Assembly: GCA_024639885.1 (NCBI GenBank) | Contig: JAHEGD010000006.1 | Coordinates: 42,580 to 83,622, forward strand | DNA length: 41,043 nucleotides | Source of the DNA: Porticoccaceae bacterium | GTDB lineage: Bacteria > Pseudomonadota > Gammaproteobacteria > Pseudomonadales > Porticoccaceae | Reading direction: 5' to 3' | In this document: one piece after another, positions 30,720 to 39,553 of the stretch | How positions within the stretch are numbered: the stretch's first letter is position 1 | How the letters are laid out: each line of letters begins with the position of its first letter | Notes under the pieces: generated by a model | What the model was told of the DNA's origin: nothing | Database searches by the model: none | The model's input: only the letters and a program-made list of their open reading frames with translations | Translations under genes and position numbers: made by a program

Positions 30720-31211
30720 GTGCTCGACAAAGAGGGGTTTCGCGCCAACGTGGCGATCGTCATCAGCGATGGCGCTGGGCGGTTGTTTTGGGCCAAGCGG
30801 ATCGGCCAGAACGCCTGGCAGTTTCCGCAGGGCGGCATCGACGCCGGCGAGTCGCCGGAGGATGCGCTCTACCGCGAGCTCTACGAAGAGGTCGGCCTGC
30901 AGAGCGGCGACGTCAAGTTGATCGGCCAGAGCAAGCGCTGGTTGCGCTACCACATCCCCGAGCCGATGCGCCGCAAGCGCAACACGCCGGTCTGCATCGG
31001 CCAAAAACAGAAATGGTATTTGTTGCAGCTTACCGGCGGGGTCGACAAGATCCGCTTTGATGCCGCCGGCAGCCCGGAGTTTGACGGCTGGCAGTGGGTC
31101 AACTACTGGTACCCGGTGCGCTCGATTGTCAGTTTTAAAAAGAATGTCTACCGCCGTGCGCTACAGGAGTTTGCGCCGATCAACAGCCGTTTTGAACAGC
31201 GCCGGGGTTAG
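30720..31211 (+). CDS. rppH: RNA pyrophosphohydrolase RppH (Nudix)
   Basis: Removes pyrophosphate from 5'-triphosphate mRNAs and starts 5'-end dependent decay. 163 residues. The Nudix box (38-60) is complete: G38, E44, REL-like 52-54 and EE 56-57. The N-terminal start is GTG 30720, eight bases after GAGGGGA. The aromatic AWQFPQGGI segment and the C-terminal VSFKKNVYRRALQEF block are typical. It is followed by ptsP two bases after the stop, a conserved pair. Confidence 0.97.
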   Translation: MLDKEGFRANVAIVISDGAGRLFWAKRIGQNAWQFPQGGIDAGESPEDALYRELYEEVGLQSGDVKLIGQSKRWLRYHIPEPMRRKRNTPVCIGQKQKWYLLQLTGGVDKIRFDAAGSPEFDGWQWVNYWYPVRSIVSFKKNVYRRALQEFAPINSRFEQRRG

Positions 31212-31213
31212 CT

Positions 31214-33493
31214 GTGCTGGCATCGCTGCGCTCAATCGTTCACGAGGTCAACAGCGCCCGCAGTTTAGCCGAGGTGCTCGACATCATCGTCCAGCAGGTG
31301 CGCGAAGCGATGCAGGCCGGGGTCTGCTCGGTCTACCTGTTCGACGAGAGTGACCAGCGCTATGTGCTGATGGCGACCCGCGGGCTGCGCCCGGAATCGG
31401 TCGGCAAAGTGCGGCTGGCGCCGCGCGAGGGGTTGGTGGGGTTGGTGGCGGCCCGTGAAGAGCCGCTCAATTTAGAGAGCGCCGACCAACACCCGTCGTT
31501 TGCCTACTTTGAAGAGACCGGTGAGCGTCCGTTTCATTCGTTTCTCGGCGCGCCGATTATCCACCACCGCAAGGTGCTCGGCGTACTGGTGCTGCAGCAG
31601 GAGACTCAGCGTCGCTTTCACGCCGAGGAAGAGGCGTTTGTGGTCACCGTCTGCGCCCAGCTGTCTGGTGCGATCGCCCACGCCGAGGCGACCGGCGCGC
31701 TGCGCGAGCTGGCCTCGCGCGGCCGCGGCCGCTCCCGCGAGACCGCCTTTTTAGGCATCCCCTCCGCACCCGGTATCGGTATCGGCCGGGTGGTCTTGGC
31801 CACCCAAGAGGGCAACCTCGCCTCAGTGCCGGAGCGCTATAGCGACGACAGCGCCGCCGAACTGGTGCTGCTGCAGCGCGCCTTGGCGGCAGCAACCCGC
31901 GATATGCGCAAGCTCGGCAGCGGGCTCGAGACCAAGCTTAGCAGCGAGGAGCTCGGCCTGTTCGAGGTCTATATCCGGCTGCTCGACGACCGAGCCTTGA
32001 TCGGCGAGGTCGAGGCGGCGATCAGCGCCGGCCAGACCGCGCAGAGCAGCTGGGCGGCCGTGATGAAGCAGCACGTGCGCACCTTCCGCAAGATGGACGA
32101 CCCCTACCTGCGCGACCGCGCCGCCGATATCAATGACCTCGGCCGGCGCGTGCTCGGCTACCTGCAGCGCGACCGCCGCGACAGTGTGCCGCTGCCGCGG
32201 CGCATCGTGTTGGTCGGCGAGGAGCTGTCGGCGACCACGCTGGCCGACATCCCGGTCAGCCGCTTGGTGGGGATGGTGTCGGTGCGCGGTTCGAGTAACT
32301 CGCACATGGCGATCATCGGCCGCGCACTGGGTATCCCGACCGTGATGGGTGCGGTCGATCTGCCGTGGCCGGAGCTAGAGGGCCACGAGCTGATTGTCGA
32401 CGGCTTTCGCGGCGATGTGATCACCCAGCCCTCGCGGGCGGTGCGGCGCACCTATGTCGGCCGCCAGCGCGAGGAGAAGCTGCTCGCCCAGGATCTCGCC
32501 AAGATCAGTGGCCAGCCCTGCGTGACCAGCGACGGCGTGCCGTTGGCGCTGTGGGTCAACACCGGTCTGCGCCAGGAGAGCCGGCTGTCGCAGAAGGTCG
32601 GCGCCGAGGCGGTCGGTCTGTACCGCACCGAGATCCCGTTTTTTGCTCGCAACAGCTTCCCGACCGAGGACGAGCAGCTGGCCATTTACCGCCAGCAGCT
32701 GCGCGACTTTGCGCCGCGGCCGGTGACCATGCGCACCCTCGATATCGGCGGCGACAAGGCGCTGCCGTATTTTCCTATCGAGGAGGCCAACCCGTTCTTG
32801 GGCTGGCGCGGTATCCGAATCTCGCTCGACCACCCGGATATTTTCCTGACCCAGATTCGCGCCATGCTGCGCGCCAGCGCCGGCCTAGACAACCTGCGTA
32901 TTCTGCTGCCGATGATCTCCAATATCCCCGAGCTGGAGCAGGCCCGGGCGCTGATCGATCGCGCTTACAACGAGCTCACCCAAGAGGAGGGCTATCGGCT
33001 GGCGCTGCCCAAAGTGGGCGCCATGATCGAGGTGCCGGCGGCGGTCTACCAGGTTCGCGATATCGGCCGCCGGGTCGATTTCTTGTCGGTCGGCACCAAC
33101 GATTTAACCCAGTACCTGCTGGCGGTCGACCGCAACAACCCGCGCGTTGCCGACCTCTATCACAGCATGCACCCGGCCCTGCTGCGGGCGCTGCAGACGA
33201 TCCGCGAGAAGGCCACCAGTGTCGGCTGTGAGTTGAGTGTCTGCGGCGAGCTGGCCGGCGACCCGCTCGGTGCGGTGCTACTGTTGGGGCTCGGCTACAG
33301 CAACTTCTCGATGAGTGCCAGCGGCCTGCTGCGGGTTAAGTCGATGCTCTCGCAGGTCTCTAAAGCGGAGGCCAAGGCGCTGGTTAAGCGGGCGATGCGG
33401 CTGTCGGACGCCGACCAGGTGCGCCAGCTGCTGATCAACGGCCTCGACCGCCCCGAGCTGACCAAACTCTACCAGCCGCTGCTCAACCGCTGA
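31214..33493 (+). CDS. ptsP: Nitrogen-related PTS enzyme I (EI-Ntr)
   Basis: First enzyme of the nitrogen phosphotransferase relay; takes phosphate from PEP and passes it to NPr. The 759 residues have an N-terminal GAF sensory domain (about 17-165), the phosphohistidine domain with His364 in GSSNSHMAI, and the PEP-binding TIM barrel with DIGGDK (510-515), the catalytic Cys677 in SVCGELAGDP and TNDLTQYLLAVDR at 628-640. The start is GTG 31214. It regulates nitrogen, carbon and potassium functions in relatives; targets here are not visible. The stop overlaps the convergent NRDE gene by 11 bases. Confidence 0.97.
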   Translation: MLASLRSIVHEVNSARSLAEVLDIIVQQVREAMQAGVCSVYLFDESDQRYVLMATRGLRPESVGKVRLAPREGLVGLVAAREEPLNLESADQHPSFAYFEETGERPFHSFLGAPIIHHRKVLGVLVLQQETQRRFHAEEEAFVVTVCAQLSGAIAHAEATGALRELASRGRGRSRETAFLGIPSAPGIGIGRVVLATQEGNLASVPERYSDDSAAELVLLQRALAAATRDMRKLGSGLETKLSSEELGLFEVYIRLLDDRALIGEVEAAISAGQTAQSSWAAVMKQHVRTFRKMDDPYLRDRAADINDLGRRVLGYLQRDRRDSVPLPRRIVLVGEELSATTLADIPVSRLVGMVSVRGSSNSHMAIIGRALGIPTVMGAVDLPWPELEGHELIVDGFRGDVITQPSRAVRRTYVGRQREEKLLAQDLAKISGQPCVTSDGVPLALWVNTGLRQESRLSQKVGAEAVGLYRTEIPFFARNSFPTEDEQLAIYRQQLRDFAPRPVTMRTLDIGGDKALPYFPIEEANPFLGWRGIRISLDHPDIFLTQIRAMLRASAGLDNLRILLPMISNIPELEQARALIDRAYNELTQEEGYRLALPKVGAMIEVPAAVYQVRDIGRRVDFLSVGTNDLTQYLLAVDRNNPRVADLYHSMHPALLRALQTIREKATSVGCELSVCGELAGDPLGAVLLLGLGYSNFSMSASGLLRVKSMLSQVSKAEAKALVKRAMRLSDADQVRQLLINGLDRPELTKLYQPLLNR

Positions 33494-34241
33494 GCTGCTG
33501 GTCCAGTTCTACTAGCCCGCAACACCCTGCGGCGTCGAAGCTGCGCTCGCTAAACTGCAGCCGGCGGTCGCGGTGCAGCTGCAGTGCGGTGATCGCACGG
33601 GTGCCGTAGTCGCCGCGGTTGATGAACGCCGCCGACAGCTGACGCTCCCAGTCGATCGGGACGCCGGTGTCGGGCAGCTGGCTGTCGGGGTAGACGGTCG
33701 GGTCGGCGAGTAGCTCGAGCAGCTGGTTTTGGCTGACCGCGCCGCCGGCGACCAGTGCCGCCAGCCGCTGCCGGGCGGCCGCCACTTTCGGCCAGGCGCT
33801 GTCTAGCTCGGCGTTGGAGAGCGCGTAACTGCCGGCCGGCAGTGCGCGGATGGTGGCGTCGAGGTTGTTGCCGTAGTAGAGCGAGTTGCCATCGAACAGC
33901 AGCAGGTTAAAGCCGGCGTAGTCACTGCCGCGGGCCAGCCGCTCGGTGAGAAACTCGCCGCCACTGGCGCTGCTGAGCAGAAAGTCGTTGATCAATTCGC
34001 CGCGGCTGCGCGGCGCCGGCGGCTGGCCGAGGCTTCGCCAGTTGGTGACTGCGGCAAATCGGCCACTGTCGCTGACTGCCAGCCAGCTGCCGCCGGCCTC
34101 GAGGTCGCGACCGCCACTGATCGGCAGGTCCGGCCAGCGCTGCAGCGGTGCTGCCGGCCGCGCATAGAACTCGTCGCGGTTGGCGGCGACAGTCAGCGGG
34201 GTGGCGCCATCGGGCTGAAAATGCAGGGCGATTAAACACAT
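33483..34241 (-). CDS. NRDE/TANGO2-family protein
   Basis: About 252 residues of the NRDE (Ser/Thr-rich T10/TANGO2) family, whose function is uncertain; family members have been linked to haem or lipid handling. The start MCLIALHF and the NRDEFYARPA motif near residue 20 define the family. The Cys directly after Met is conserved and may be exposed by Met removal. I use ATG 34241; an earlier ATG at 34250 is nearly as good. It overlaps the end of ptsP, and is divergent from lgt. Confidence 0.85.
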   Translation of the reverse strand: MCLIALHFQPDGATPLTVAANRDEFYARPAAPLQRWPDLPISGGRDLEAGGSWLAVSDSGRFAAVTNWRSLGQPPAPRSRGELINDFLLSSASGGEFLTERLARGSDYAGFNLLLFDGNSLYYGNNLDATIRALPAGSYALSNAELDSAWPKVAAARQRLAALVAGGAVSQNQLLELLADPTVYPDSQLPDTGVPIDWERQLSAAFINRGDYGTRAITALQLHRDRRLQFSERSFDAAGCCGLVELDQQLSG

Positions 34242-34318
34242 GGCCGGCATTGTACGGATTTTTTGTGCGCGCGGTGGTAGTCTTGACACGCCCGCGACCG
34301 ACAACCTTGGAGCCGCCC

Positions 34319-35134
34319 TTGAACAGCCCACTGCAGTTTCCCTCGATCGACCCGGTCGCCTTCGCGCTCGGGCCGCTGACCGTGCACTGGTACGGCATCA
34401 TGTACCTGCTGGCGTTTGGCTGTGCCTGGTGGCTGGCCAAACTGCAGGCGGCCCGCCCCGGCGCTGTGGTCGCGGTCAAGGCGGTCGACGATCTGATCGT
34501 ATGGGGTGCGTGGGGGGTGATTCTCGGCGGTCGGATCGGCTATGTGGTGTTTTACAACGCAGCGGCGTGGGCGGCCGACCCGCTGCTGATTATTAAAATT
34601 TGGCAGGGTGGCATGTCGTTCCACGGCGGCCTGCTCGGCGTGGTGGTGGCGCTGCTCTGGTACGCTCGCAAGCACCGCATCAGTGCACTGGCGCTGTTTG
34701 ATTTTGCGGCGCCGCTGGTGCCGACCGGGCTACTGTTTGGCCGGCTTGGCAACTTTATCGGCCAAGAGCTGTGGGGGCGGCCGACCGACGCCAGCTGGGC
34801 GATGGTGTTCCCGCGCGACCCACTGCAACTGCCGCGCCACCCGTCGCAGCTCTACGAGGCCTTTTTAGAGGGGGCGCTGCTGTTTGTGCTGATCTGGTGG
34901 TTTGCCAGCAAGCCGCGGCTGCGCGGCCAGGTCGGCGGGCTGTTTCTGCTCGGTTATGGTGTGGCGCGGTTTAGCGTAGAATTTGTCCGCGAGCCAGACC
35001 AGCACCTCGCCGCCAACAGCGGTTTAATCGCCGGCTTGGAGTGGATGACCCGCGGCCAGTGGCTCTGCCTGCCGATGATCGCGATCGGTGCCTGGCTACT
35101 GGCGCCGACCGCGCGCGGCAAGCGCTGGCTGTAA
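34319..35134 (+). CDS. lgt: Prolipoprotein diacylglyceryl transferase
   Basis: Transfers diacylglycerol from phosphatidylglycerol to the lipobox cysteine of prolipoproteins in the inner membrane. 271 residues with multiple membrane helices. Conserved elements are HWYGIMY (23-29), GGMSFHGG with His102 (97-104) and the signature GRLGNF (141-146) with Arg142 and Asn145 kept. The usual GNFINGELWGR is GNFIGQELWGR here, so Asn-Gly is replaced by Gly-Gln. The start is TTG 34319 with GGAG seven bases upstream; the earlier in-frame codons run through the divergent NRDE promoter. It is followed by thyA-folA, as in Pseudomonas. Confidence 0.95.
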   Translation: MNSPLQFPSIDPVAFALGPLTVHWYGIMYLLAFGCAWWLAKLQAARPGAVVAVKAVDDLIVWGAWGVILGGRIGYVVFYNAAAWAADPLLIIKIWQGGMSFHGGLLGVVVALLWYARKHRISALALFDFAAPLVPTGLLFGRLGNFIGQELWGRPTDASWAMVFPRDPLQLPRHPSQLYEAFLEGALLFVLIWWFASKPRLRGQVGGLFLLGYGVARFSVEFVREPDQHLAANSGLIAGLEWMTRGQWLCLPMIAIGAWLLAPTARGKRWL

Positions 35135-35164
35135 CCCCGACCGCCACAGAATAGAAGAGAGACG

Positions 35165-36070
35165 ATGCATCAGTACCACCAGCTTTTAGAACATATCCTC
35201 AGCCACGGTGTGGCCAAGAGCGACCGCACCGGCACCGGCACGCTGAGCGTGTTTGGCTACCAGATGCGCTTTGACCTAGCCGCCGGCTTCCCGCTGGTGA
35301 CCACCAAGAAAGTCCACCTCAAGTCGATCATCCACGAGTTGCTGTGGTTTATCGCCGGCGACACCAACATCCGTTACCTGGCCGACAACGGCGTCGGCAT
35401 CTGGAACGACTGGCCGTTTCAGAGCTGGTTGAAGGCGACCGGGCAGAGCGACGCCTACCCGATCTACACGCCGCAGTGGCGCGCCAAGATGGCCGAGTTT
35501 ATCGAGCAGATAAAAACCGATGACAGCTTTGCCGCCCAGTACGGCGACCTCGGTCCGGTCTACGGCCGCCAGTGGCGCGACTTCGGCGGTGTCGACCAGC
35601 TCGCCAATCTGGTCGCCGACCTGCGCGCCAACCCCGATTCGCGGCGGCTGATCGTCTCGGCTTGGAACCCGGCCGACATTCCGGTGATGGTCAAGTCGGG
35701 TCTGCCGCCCTGCCACTCGCTGTTTCAGTTTTATGTCGCCAACGGCAAGCTCTCCTGCCAGCTCTACCAGCGCAGCGCCGATGTCTTTCTCGGCGTGCCG
35801 TTTAATATCGCCTCGTATGCGCTGCTGACAATGATGTTGGCGCAGGTCTGCGGCCTGCAGTTGGGCGAATTTGTGCATACCTTTGGCGATGCGCACATCT
35901 ACAGCAACCACCGCGAGCAGGTTGCCACCCAGCTGGCCCGCCAGCCACTGGCGCTACCGCAGCTGCATCTCAACCCGGCGGTCGATGATCTGTTCGCCTT
36001 TCGCTATGGGGATTTTGAGTTGCAAAACTACCAGAGCCACGCCGCTATATCGGCGCCGGTGGCGGTCTGA
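35165..36070 (+). CDS. thyA: Thymidylate synthase
   Basis: Methylates dUMP to dTMP with methylene-tetrahydrofolate. 301 residues, so it carries the longer insertion (about 90-130) seen in Lactobacillus-type enzymes that E. coli (264) lacks. Catalytic Cys183 is in LPPCHS; RTGTGT (21-26), GPVYGRQWR and [16 protein letters not shown] are present. The TGA stop overlaps the folA ATG by one base, coupling the two enzymes of the thymidylate cycle. Confidence 0.97.
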   Translation: MHQYHQLLEHILSHGVAKSDRTGTGTLSVFGYQMRFDLAAGFPLVTTKKVHLKSIIHELLWFIAGDTNIRYLADNGVGIWNDWPFQSWLKATGQSDAYPIYTPQWRAKMAEFIEQIKTDDSFAAQYGDLGPVYGRQWRDFGGVDQLANLVADLRANPDSRRLIVSAWNPADIPVMVKSGLPPCHSLFQFYVANGKLSCQLYQRSADVFLGVPFNIASYALLTMMLAQVCGLQLGEFVHTFGDAHIYSNHREQVATQLARQPLALPQLHLNPAVDDLFAFRYGDFELQNYQSHAAISAPVAV

Positions 36071-36552
36071 TGAGGCTGTCACTGATTGTCGCGATGGGGC
36101 GCAACCGGGTGATCGGCGTCGACAACAGCCTGCCCTGGCACCTCTCGCAAGACCTCAAGCAGTTTAAGGCGGTCACCCTCGGCAAGCCGATTGTGATGGG
36201 CCGCAAAACCTACGACTCGATCGGCCGGCCGCTGCCCGGCCGCCACAATATTGTCATCAGCCGCGACCGCAGCTGGTCGGCGGGGGGGGTCACCGCGGTC
36301 GATTCACTGGCCGCCGCGATCGACGCCGCCGGTGCGGTGGAAGAGCTGATGGTGATTGGCGGCGAACAGATCTACGCGCTGGCGCTGCCCGCCGCCAGCC
36401 GCCTCTACCTCACCGAAGTGGACGCCGCCCCGGCCGGTGACGCTTTCTTCCCGGCGCTTGACCCAGCGCAGTGGCGGGAGCTTGAGCGCCAGCCGCCGAT
36501 TGCCGAGGCCGGTCAGCCGAGCTACCAGTTTGTCACCCTCGAGCGGCGCTGA
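36070..36552 (+). CDS. folA: Dihydrofolate reductase
   Basis: Regenerates tetrahydrofolate with NADPH. 160 residues (E. coli 159). The catalytic Asp is Asp28 in PWHLSQDLKQFK; GRKTYDSIGRPLPGR (50-64) and VIGGEQIYALALP are conserved. A run of eight G residues at 36282-36289 lies in the SAGGVT coding stretch. It is coupled to thyA and ends 236 bases before the DUF3450 gene. Confidence 0.97.
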   Translation: MRLSLIVAMGRNRVIGVDNSLPWHLSQDLKQFKAVTLGKPIVMGRKTYDSIGRPLPGRHNIVISRDRSWSAGGVTAVDSLAAAIDAAGAVEELMVIGGEQIYALALPAASRLYLTEVDAAPAGDAFFPALDPAQWRELERQPPIAEAGQPSYQFVTLERR

Positions 36553-36557
36553 GGCGC

Positions 36558-36574
36558 TGTTACCAATCGTAACA
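36558..36574. promoter_or_regulatory. Inverted repeat just after folA, upstream of the TonB operon
   Basis: TGTTAC (36558-36563) and GTAACA (36569-36574) are perfect arms around CAATC. It could be an operator for the downstream operon or a small hairpin after folA; there is no T-run. Confidence 0.4.
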
Positions 36575-36608
36575 AAGCCGCCAGCCGGCGCCTAAAACGT
36601 ACCGCAAG

Positions 36609-36625
36609 GCGGCCATATCGGCCGC
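36609..36625. repeat. Second inverted repeat upstream of the TonB operon
   Basis: GCGGCC (36609-36614) and GGCCGC (36620-36625) flank ATATC. A hairpin of this kind after folA might end that transcript, though no T-run follows. Confidence 0.35.
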
Positions 36626-36692
36626 TCGCATTGCGCTGGCCGGCGGCCACTGTTAAAAAGAACGGCCCTGTGGGAGGTCTCGTTGCGACACA

Positions 36693-36709
36693 CCTGCAGT
36701 TTTTGCAGG
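36693..36709. promoter_or_regulatory. Third inverted repeat, CCTGCA/TGCAGG, upstream of DUF3450
   Basis: CCTGCA (36693-36698) and TGCAGG (36704-36709) are perfect arms around GTTTT, 80 bases before the DUF3450 start. A further ten-base palindrome GTTAATTAAC is at 36755-36764. No sequence like a Fur box was found in this 236-base gap. Confidence 0.45.
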
Positions 36710-36788
36710 CGTATTGCCGCGGCCCGCGTGCTGGCCACGCAACCCAGCGGATACGTTAATTAACCCGATAGACCCAGAAGAGGGAACT

Positions 36789-37571
36789 ATGAAATATCAA
36801 CCACTAAAAGCAGTAGCGCTGTCAGCCGCGATTGCCAGTGGCCTGGCAGCCTTTGGCGCCCAGGCCGCGGAAGTCGGCGACGTGCTCGCCGCCGGCGCCG
36901 ACAAGGTTAAAGCTGCGCAGTCTGCGCAGGGCACCGTCGATCGCATTGCCGATCAGACCGATACCCTGTTGCAAGAGTTCAAGCAGGTTAACAAGCAGAT
37001 CGAGAGCCTGCGCGTCTACAACTCGCAGCTTGAGCGTCAGATTGAAAACCAAAAGCGCATGATGGCTGAGCTCGAAGAGTCTATCGAAAACGCCACCATC
37101 ATCGAGCGCGGCATTCCGCCTCTGATGGCCAACATGCTCGAAGGCCTCGAAGCGTTTATCGCCCTCGACCTGCCGTTTGAGAGTGATGTTCGCGACGAAG
37201 CGATCGCCCAGCTCTACACCAACTTGGATTCAGCGCGCTTCTCGAACGCCGAGAAATTCCGCCAGATCCTTGAGGTTTACGATATCGAAGCGGGCTACAG
37301 CAGCACCATCGATACCTACCGCGACCTGCTCGATATCAACGCCAGCGGCTCAGAGGTTGAAGTGGATATCCTCCGCGTCGGCCGCGTAGCACTGATGTAC
37401 CAGAGCAAAGACAAATCACAAGTGGGTGTCTGGGACAACGACGCCAACAGCTGGGTTGAGCTCGGCTCTGAGTACCGCCGGCCGATCGATCAAGGCATTC
37501 GCATCGCCAAGAAACTGTCGCCGCAGGATGTAATTCAACTGCCCGTTAAAGCGCCGGAGGCAGCACAATGA
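36789..37571 (+). CDS. DUF3450 periplasmic protein of the TonB2-type cluster
   Basis: 260 residues. A signal peptide (KYQPLKAVALSAAIASGLAAFGAQA) with likely cleavage at AQA-AE near residue 26 exports it to the periplasm. A coiled coil (about 45-110, with QVNKQIESLRVYNSQLERQ) follows, then a globular part ending in IAKKLSPQDVIQLP. DUF3450 genes stand first in TonB2/TtpC clusters of Vibrio and many marine gammaproteobacteria; the exact role is unknown, presumably an accessory of the energy transduction complex. ATG 36789 follows GAGGG. It overlaps the next gene by four bases (ATGA). Confidence 0.85.
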   Translation: MKYQPLKAVALSAAIASGLAAFGAQAAEVGDVLAAGADKVKAAQSAQGTVDRIADQTDTLLQEFKQVNKQIESLRVYNSQLERQIENQKRMMAELEESIENATIIERGIPPLMANMLEGLEAFIALDLPFESDVRDEAIAQLYTNLDSARFSNAEKFRQILEVYDIEAGYSSTIDTYRDLLDINASGSEVEVDILRVGRVALMYQSKDKSQVGVWDNDANSWVELGSEYRRPIDQGIRIAKKLSPQDVIQLPVKAPEAAQ

Positions 37572-38932
37572 AAAACTTTATTAAATACGCCGTCGCAGTC
37601 GTAGCCACCGCCGCCTTCAGTGCGCCGGTACTGGCCGCCGATGCCAAGAGCCTCGACGAGCTGCTGCAGATGATCCAGTCGCAGAAGCTCAGCGAGTCGA
37701 AAGAGTACAACGCCCGCGAAGCGGCGTTTAACCGCGACAAGTCTAAGCAAGCCGCCGCGCTGAAAAGTGCCCAAGCTGAAAAGACTGCCGAAGAGCGTCG
37801 CTCTGACCGCCTCGAGGCGGTGATCCGCGACAACGACGCCAAGCTGGCAACGCTGCGCGAGCAGCGCGACAAGCGTCTCGGCTCGCTCAAAGAGCTGTTT
37901 GGCCACCTGACCGGTGCCGCCGGTGACGTTCGCGAGCGCATCAACAGCTCGATCGTCAGCGCCCAGTACCCGGGCCGTTCAGAGTTCCTCGGCGAGCTGA
38001 TCGCCAAGATGAGCAGCGACACCAAGTTGCCGTCGATCGAAGAGATCGAGCGCCTCTGGTACGAGACTCAGCGCGAGATGGTTGAGAGTGGCCGAGTTGC
38101 CAAGTTCACCGCCACCGTACTGAAAGCCGACGGCCAACAAGTTGAGCAAGAAGTGGTCCGTATCGGTACCTACAACTTGGTCAGCGACGGCGACTACCTC
38201 GACTACAACGCCGAGAAAGGGCTGATCTCTGAGCTGGCTCGCCAGCCCAGCGCCCACCAGGGCGGCGCAGCCGACCTGCAAGAGGCGACTGCCGGTTTCA
38301 CCAAAGTTGGTGTCGACCCCACGGGTCCGCTCGGTGGCAGCCTGTTGGCCGCCCTGATCAACACCCCGACACTGGTTGAGCGCTGGCACTACGGCGGTAT
38401 CGTCGGCTACGTGATCAGTGCCATCTTTGTGGTCGCCATCCTGCTCGCTATCTGGCGCTTTGTGGTGCTGACCGGCGTCACTACCAAGGTTGCCGGACAG
38501 CTCAAAGCCGGCAGCGCCAACACCGACAACCCGCTCGGCCGCATCCTCAAGGTGGCAGAAGCCAACCCGGGTCTGGACGCTGAATCGCTGGAGCTCAAGC
38601 TGCACGAGGCGGTCTTGAAAGAGCGTCCGGCGATCGAATCTGGCCTCAACCTGCTGAAGATCATCTCAATGGTTGCGCCGCTGCTCGGTCTGCTCGGTAC
38701 CGTGACCGGTATGATCATCACCTTCCAGATGATTACCCTGTTTGGTGCCGGTGATCCGAAAGCGATGGCAGGCGGTATCTCGCAAGCGCTGATTACCACC
38801 GTGCTGGGTCTGGTTGTTGCTATCCCGACCGTGCTGATGCACACCCTGGTCAACGGCAAAGCGCAGAGCGTACTGCACATCCTCGAAGAGCAGAGTGCCG
38901 GTATCGTTGCCAGCAGCGTAGAGGCACGCTGA
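37568..38932 (+). CDS. TtpC-like MotA/TolQ/ExbB proton channel protein with periplasmic extension
   Basis: 454 residues. After a signal-like N-terminus (NFIKYAVAVVATAAFSAPVLAADA) comes an N-terminal coiled, probably periplasmic part (about 22-270), then a membrane helix (GGIVGYVISAIFVVAILLAIW, about 278-298) and a MotA/TolQ/ExbB channel domain with APLLGLLGTVTGM and GISQALITTVLGLVVAIP. This is the size and layout of TtpC, which Vibrio TonB2 systems need in addition to ExbB2-ExbD2-TonB2. So two ExbB-like proteins are encoded here. It starts at ATG 37568, overlapping the DUF3450 stop. Confidence 0.85.
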   Translation: MKNFIKYAVAVVATAAFSAPVLAADAKSLDELLQMIQSQKLSESKEYNAREAAFNRDKSKQAAALKSAQAEKTAEERRSDRLEAVIRDNDAKLATLREQRDKRLGSLKELFGHLTGAAGDVRERINSSIVSAQYPGRSEFLGELIAKMSSDTKLPSIEEIERLWYETQREMVESGRVAKFTATVLKADGQQVEQEVVRIGTYNLVSDGDYLDYNAEKGLISELARQPSAHQGGAADLQEATAGFTKVGVDPTGPLGGSLLAALINTPTLVERWHYGGIVGYVISAIFVVAILLAIWRFVVLTGVTTKVAGQLKAGSANTDNPLGRILKVAEANPGLDAESLELKLHEAVLKERPAIESGLNLLKIISMVAPLLGLLGTVTGMIITFQMITLFGAGDPKAMAGGISQALITTVLGLVVAIPTVLMHTLVNGKAQSVLHILEEQSAGIVASSVEAR

Positions 38933-38933
38933 T

Positions 38934-39455
38934 ATGTTTGGCGACACGCTTGCCGAAGTGGGTAAGTTCATGGATTCAGGGGGCGGTGTGCTGTGGGCCA
39001 TCGTCATCCTGCTGTTCGTGATGTGGACCCTCTTGTTCGAGCGCACATGGTACCTAAAGACCCATGTCAGCCAAGATGTACAGCGAGCACTGGACAGCTG
39101 GGAGGCGCGCAGCGAGCGCACCTCCAAGCGCGCCCACCAAGTCCGTGAGAAACTGATCTCGGAAGTGAGTGTCAAAATTGACGCCAACATCAACATGATC
39201 AAAACCTTGGTGGCAATCGCCCCGCTGTTTGGTCTGTTGGGTACCGTAACCGGTATGATTGTGGTGTTCGATGTGATGGCGTTCACCGGTGGTGGCGATG
39301 CCAAGGCGATGGCCGGCGGCGTCTCCAAAGCGACTGTGCCGACCATGTCGGGCATGGTGGCAGCGCTCTCTGGCGTTTTTGGTATGACCTATGTTGAGCG
39401 GATGGCCGAGCGGGAGAAAAATCTCCTCGAAGACCATCTGACCATGGACCACTGA
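38934..39455 (+). CDS. exbB: ExbB-type biopolymer transport protein
   Basis: 173 residues with three expected membrane helices (about 18-36, 88-110 and 130-155). The channel motifs APLFGLLGTVTGM and GGVSKATVPTMSGMVAALSG are standard for ExbB/TolQ. It forms the proton channel with ExbD. The start ATG lies one base after the TtpC-like stop. It is followed by a 98-base gap with a hairpin before exbD. Confidence 0.92.
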   Translation: MFGDTLAEVGKFMDSGGGVLWAIVILLFVMWTLLFERTWYLKTHVSQDVQRALDSWEARSERTSKRAHQVREKLISEVSVKIDANINMIKTLVAIAPLFGLLGTVTGMIVVFDVMAFTGGGDAKAMAGGVSKATVPTMSGMVAALSGVFGMTYVERMAEREKNLLEDHLTMDH

Positions 39456-39464
39456 GCCAACTGC

Positions 39465-39496
39465 AGCGCCCCCGGCCTCCGGGTTGGGTGCGCTGC
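39465..39496 (+). other. Intercistronic hairpin between exbB and exbD
   Basis: CAGCGC (39465-39470) pairs with GCGCTG (39491-39496), with further C-rich/G-rich pairing inside. No T-run follows, so it is not a classic terminator; it may tune the exbB:exbD message ratio or protect the upstream part. Confidence 0.5.
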
Positions 39497-39553
39497 TGGC
39501 ACAGGGCCAAACTTTGGTAGTCGCCCGTGCGGTCTACCTGGTGAGAGGCATTT

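Noticed and set aside
31823-32833. Two minus-strand frames of about 150-160 codons
   Set aside because: Shadows of ptsP, which is unbroken across this part.
36553-36788. Fur box upstream of the TonB operon
   Set aside because: No sequence close to the AT-rich 19-base Fur consensus was found.
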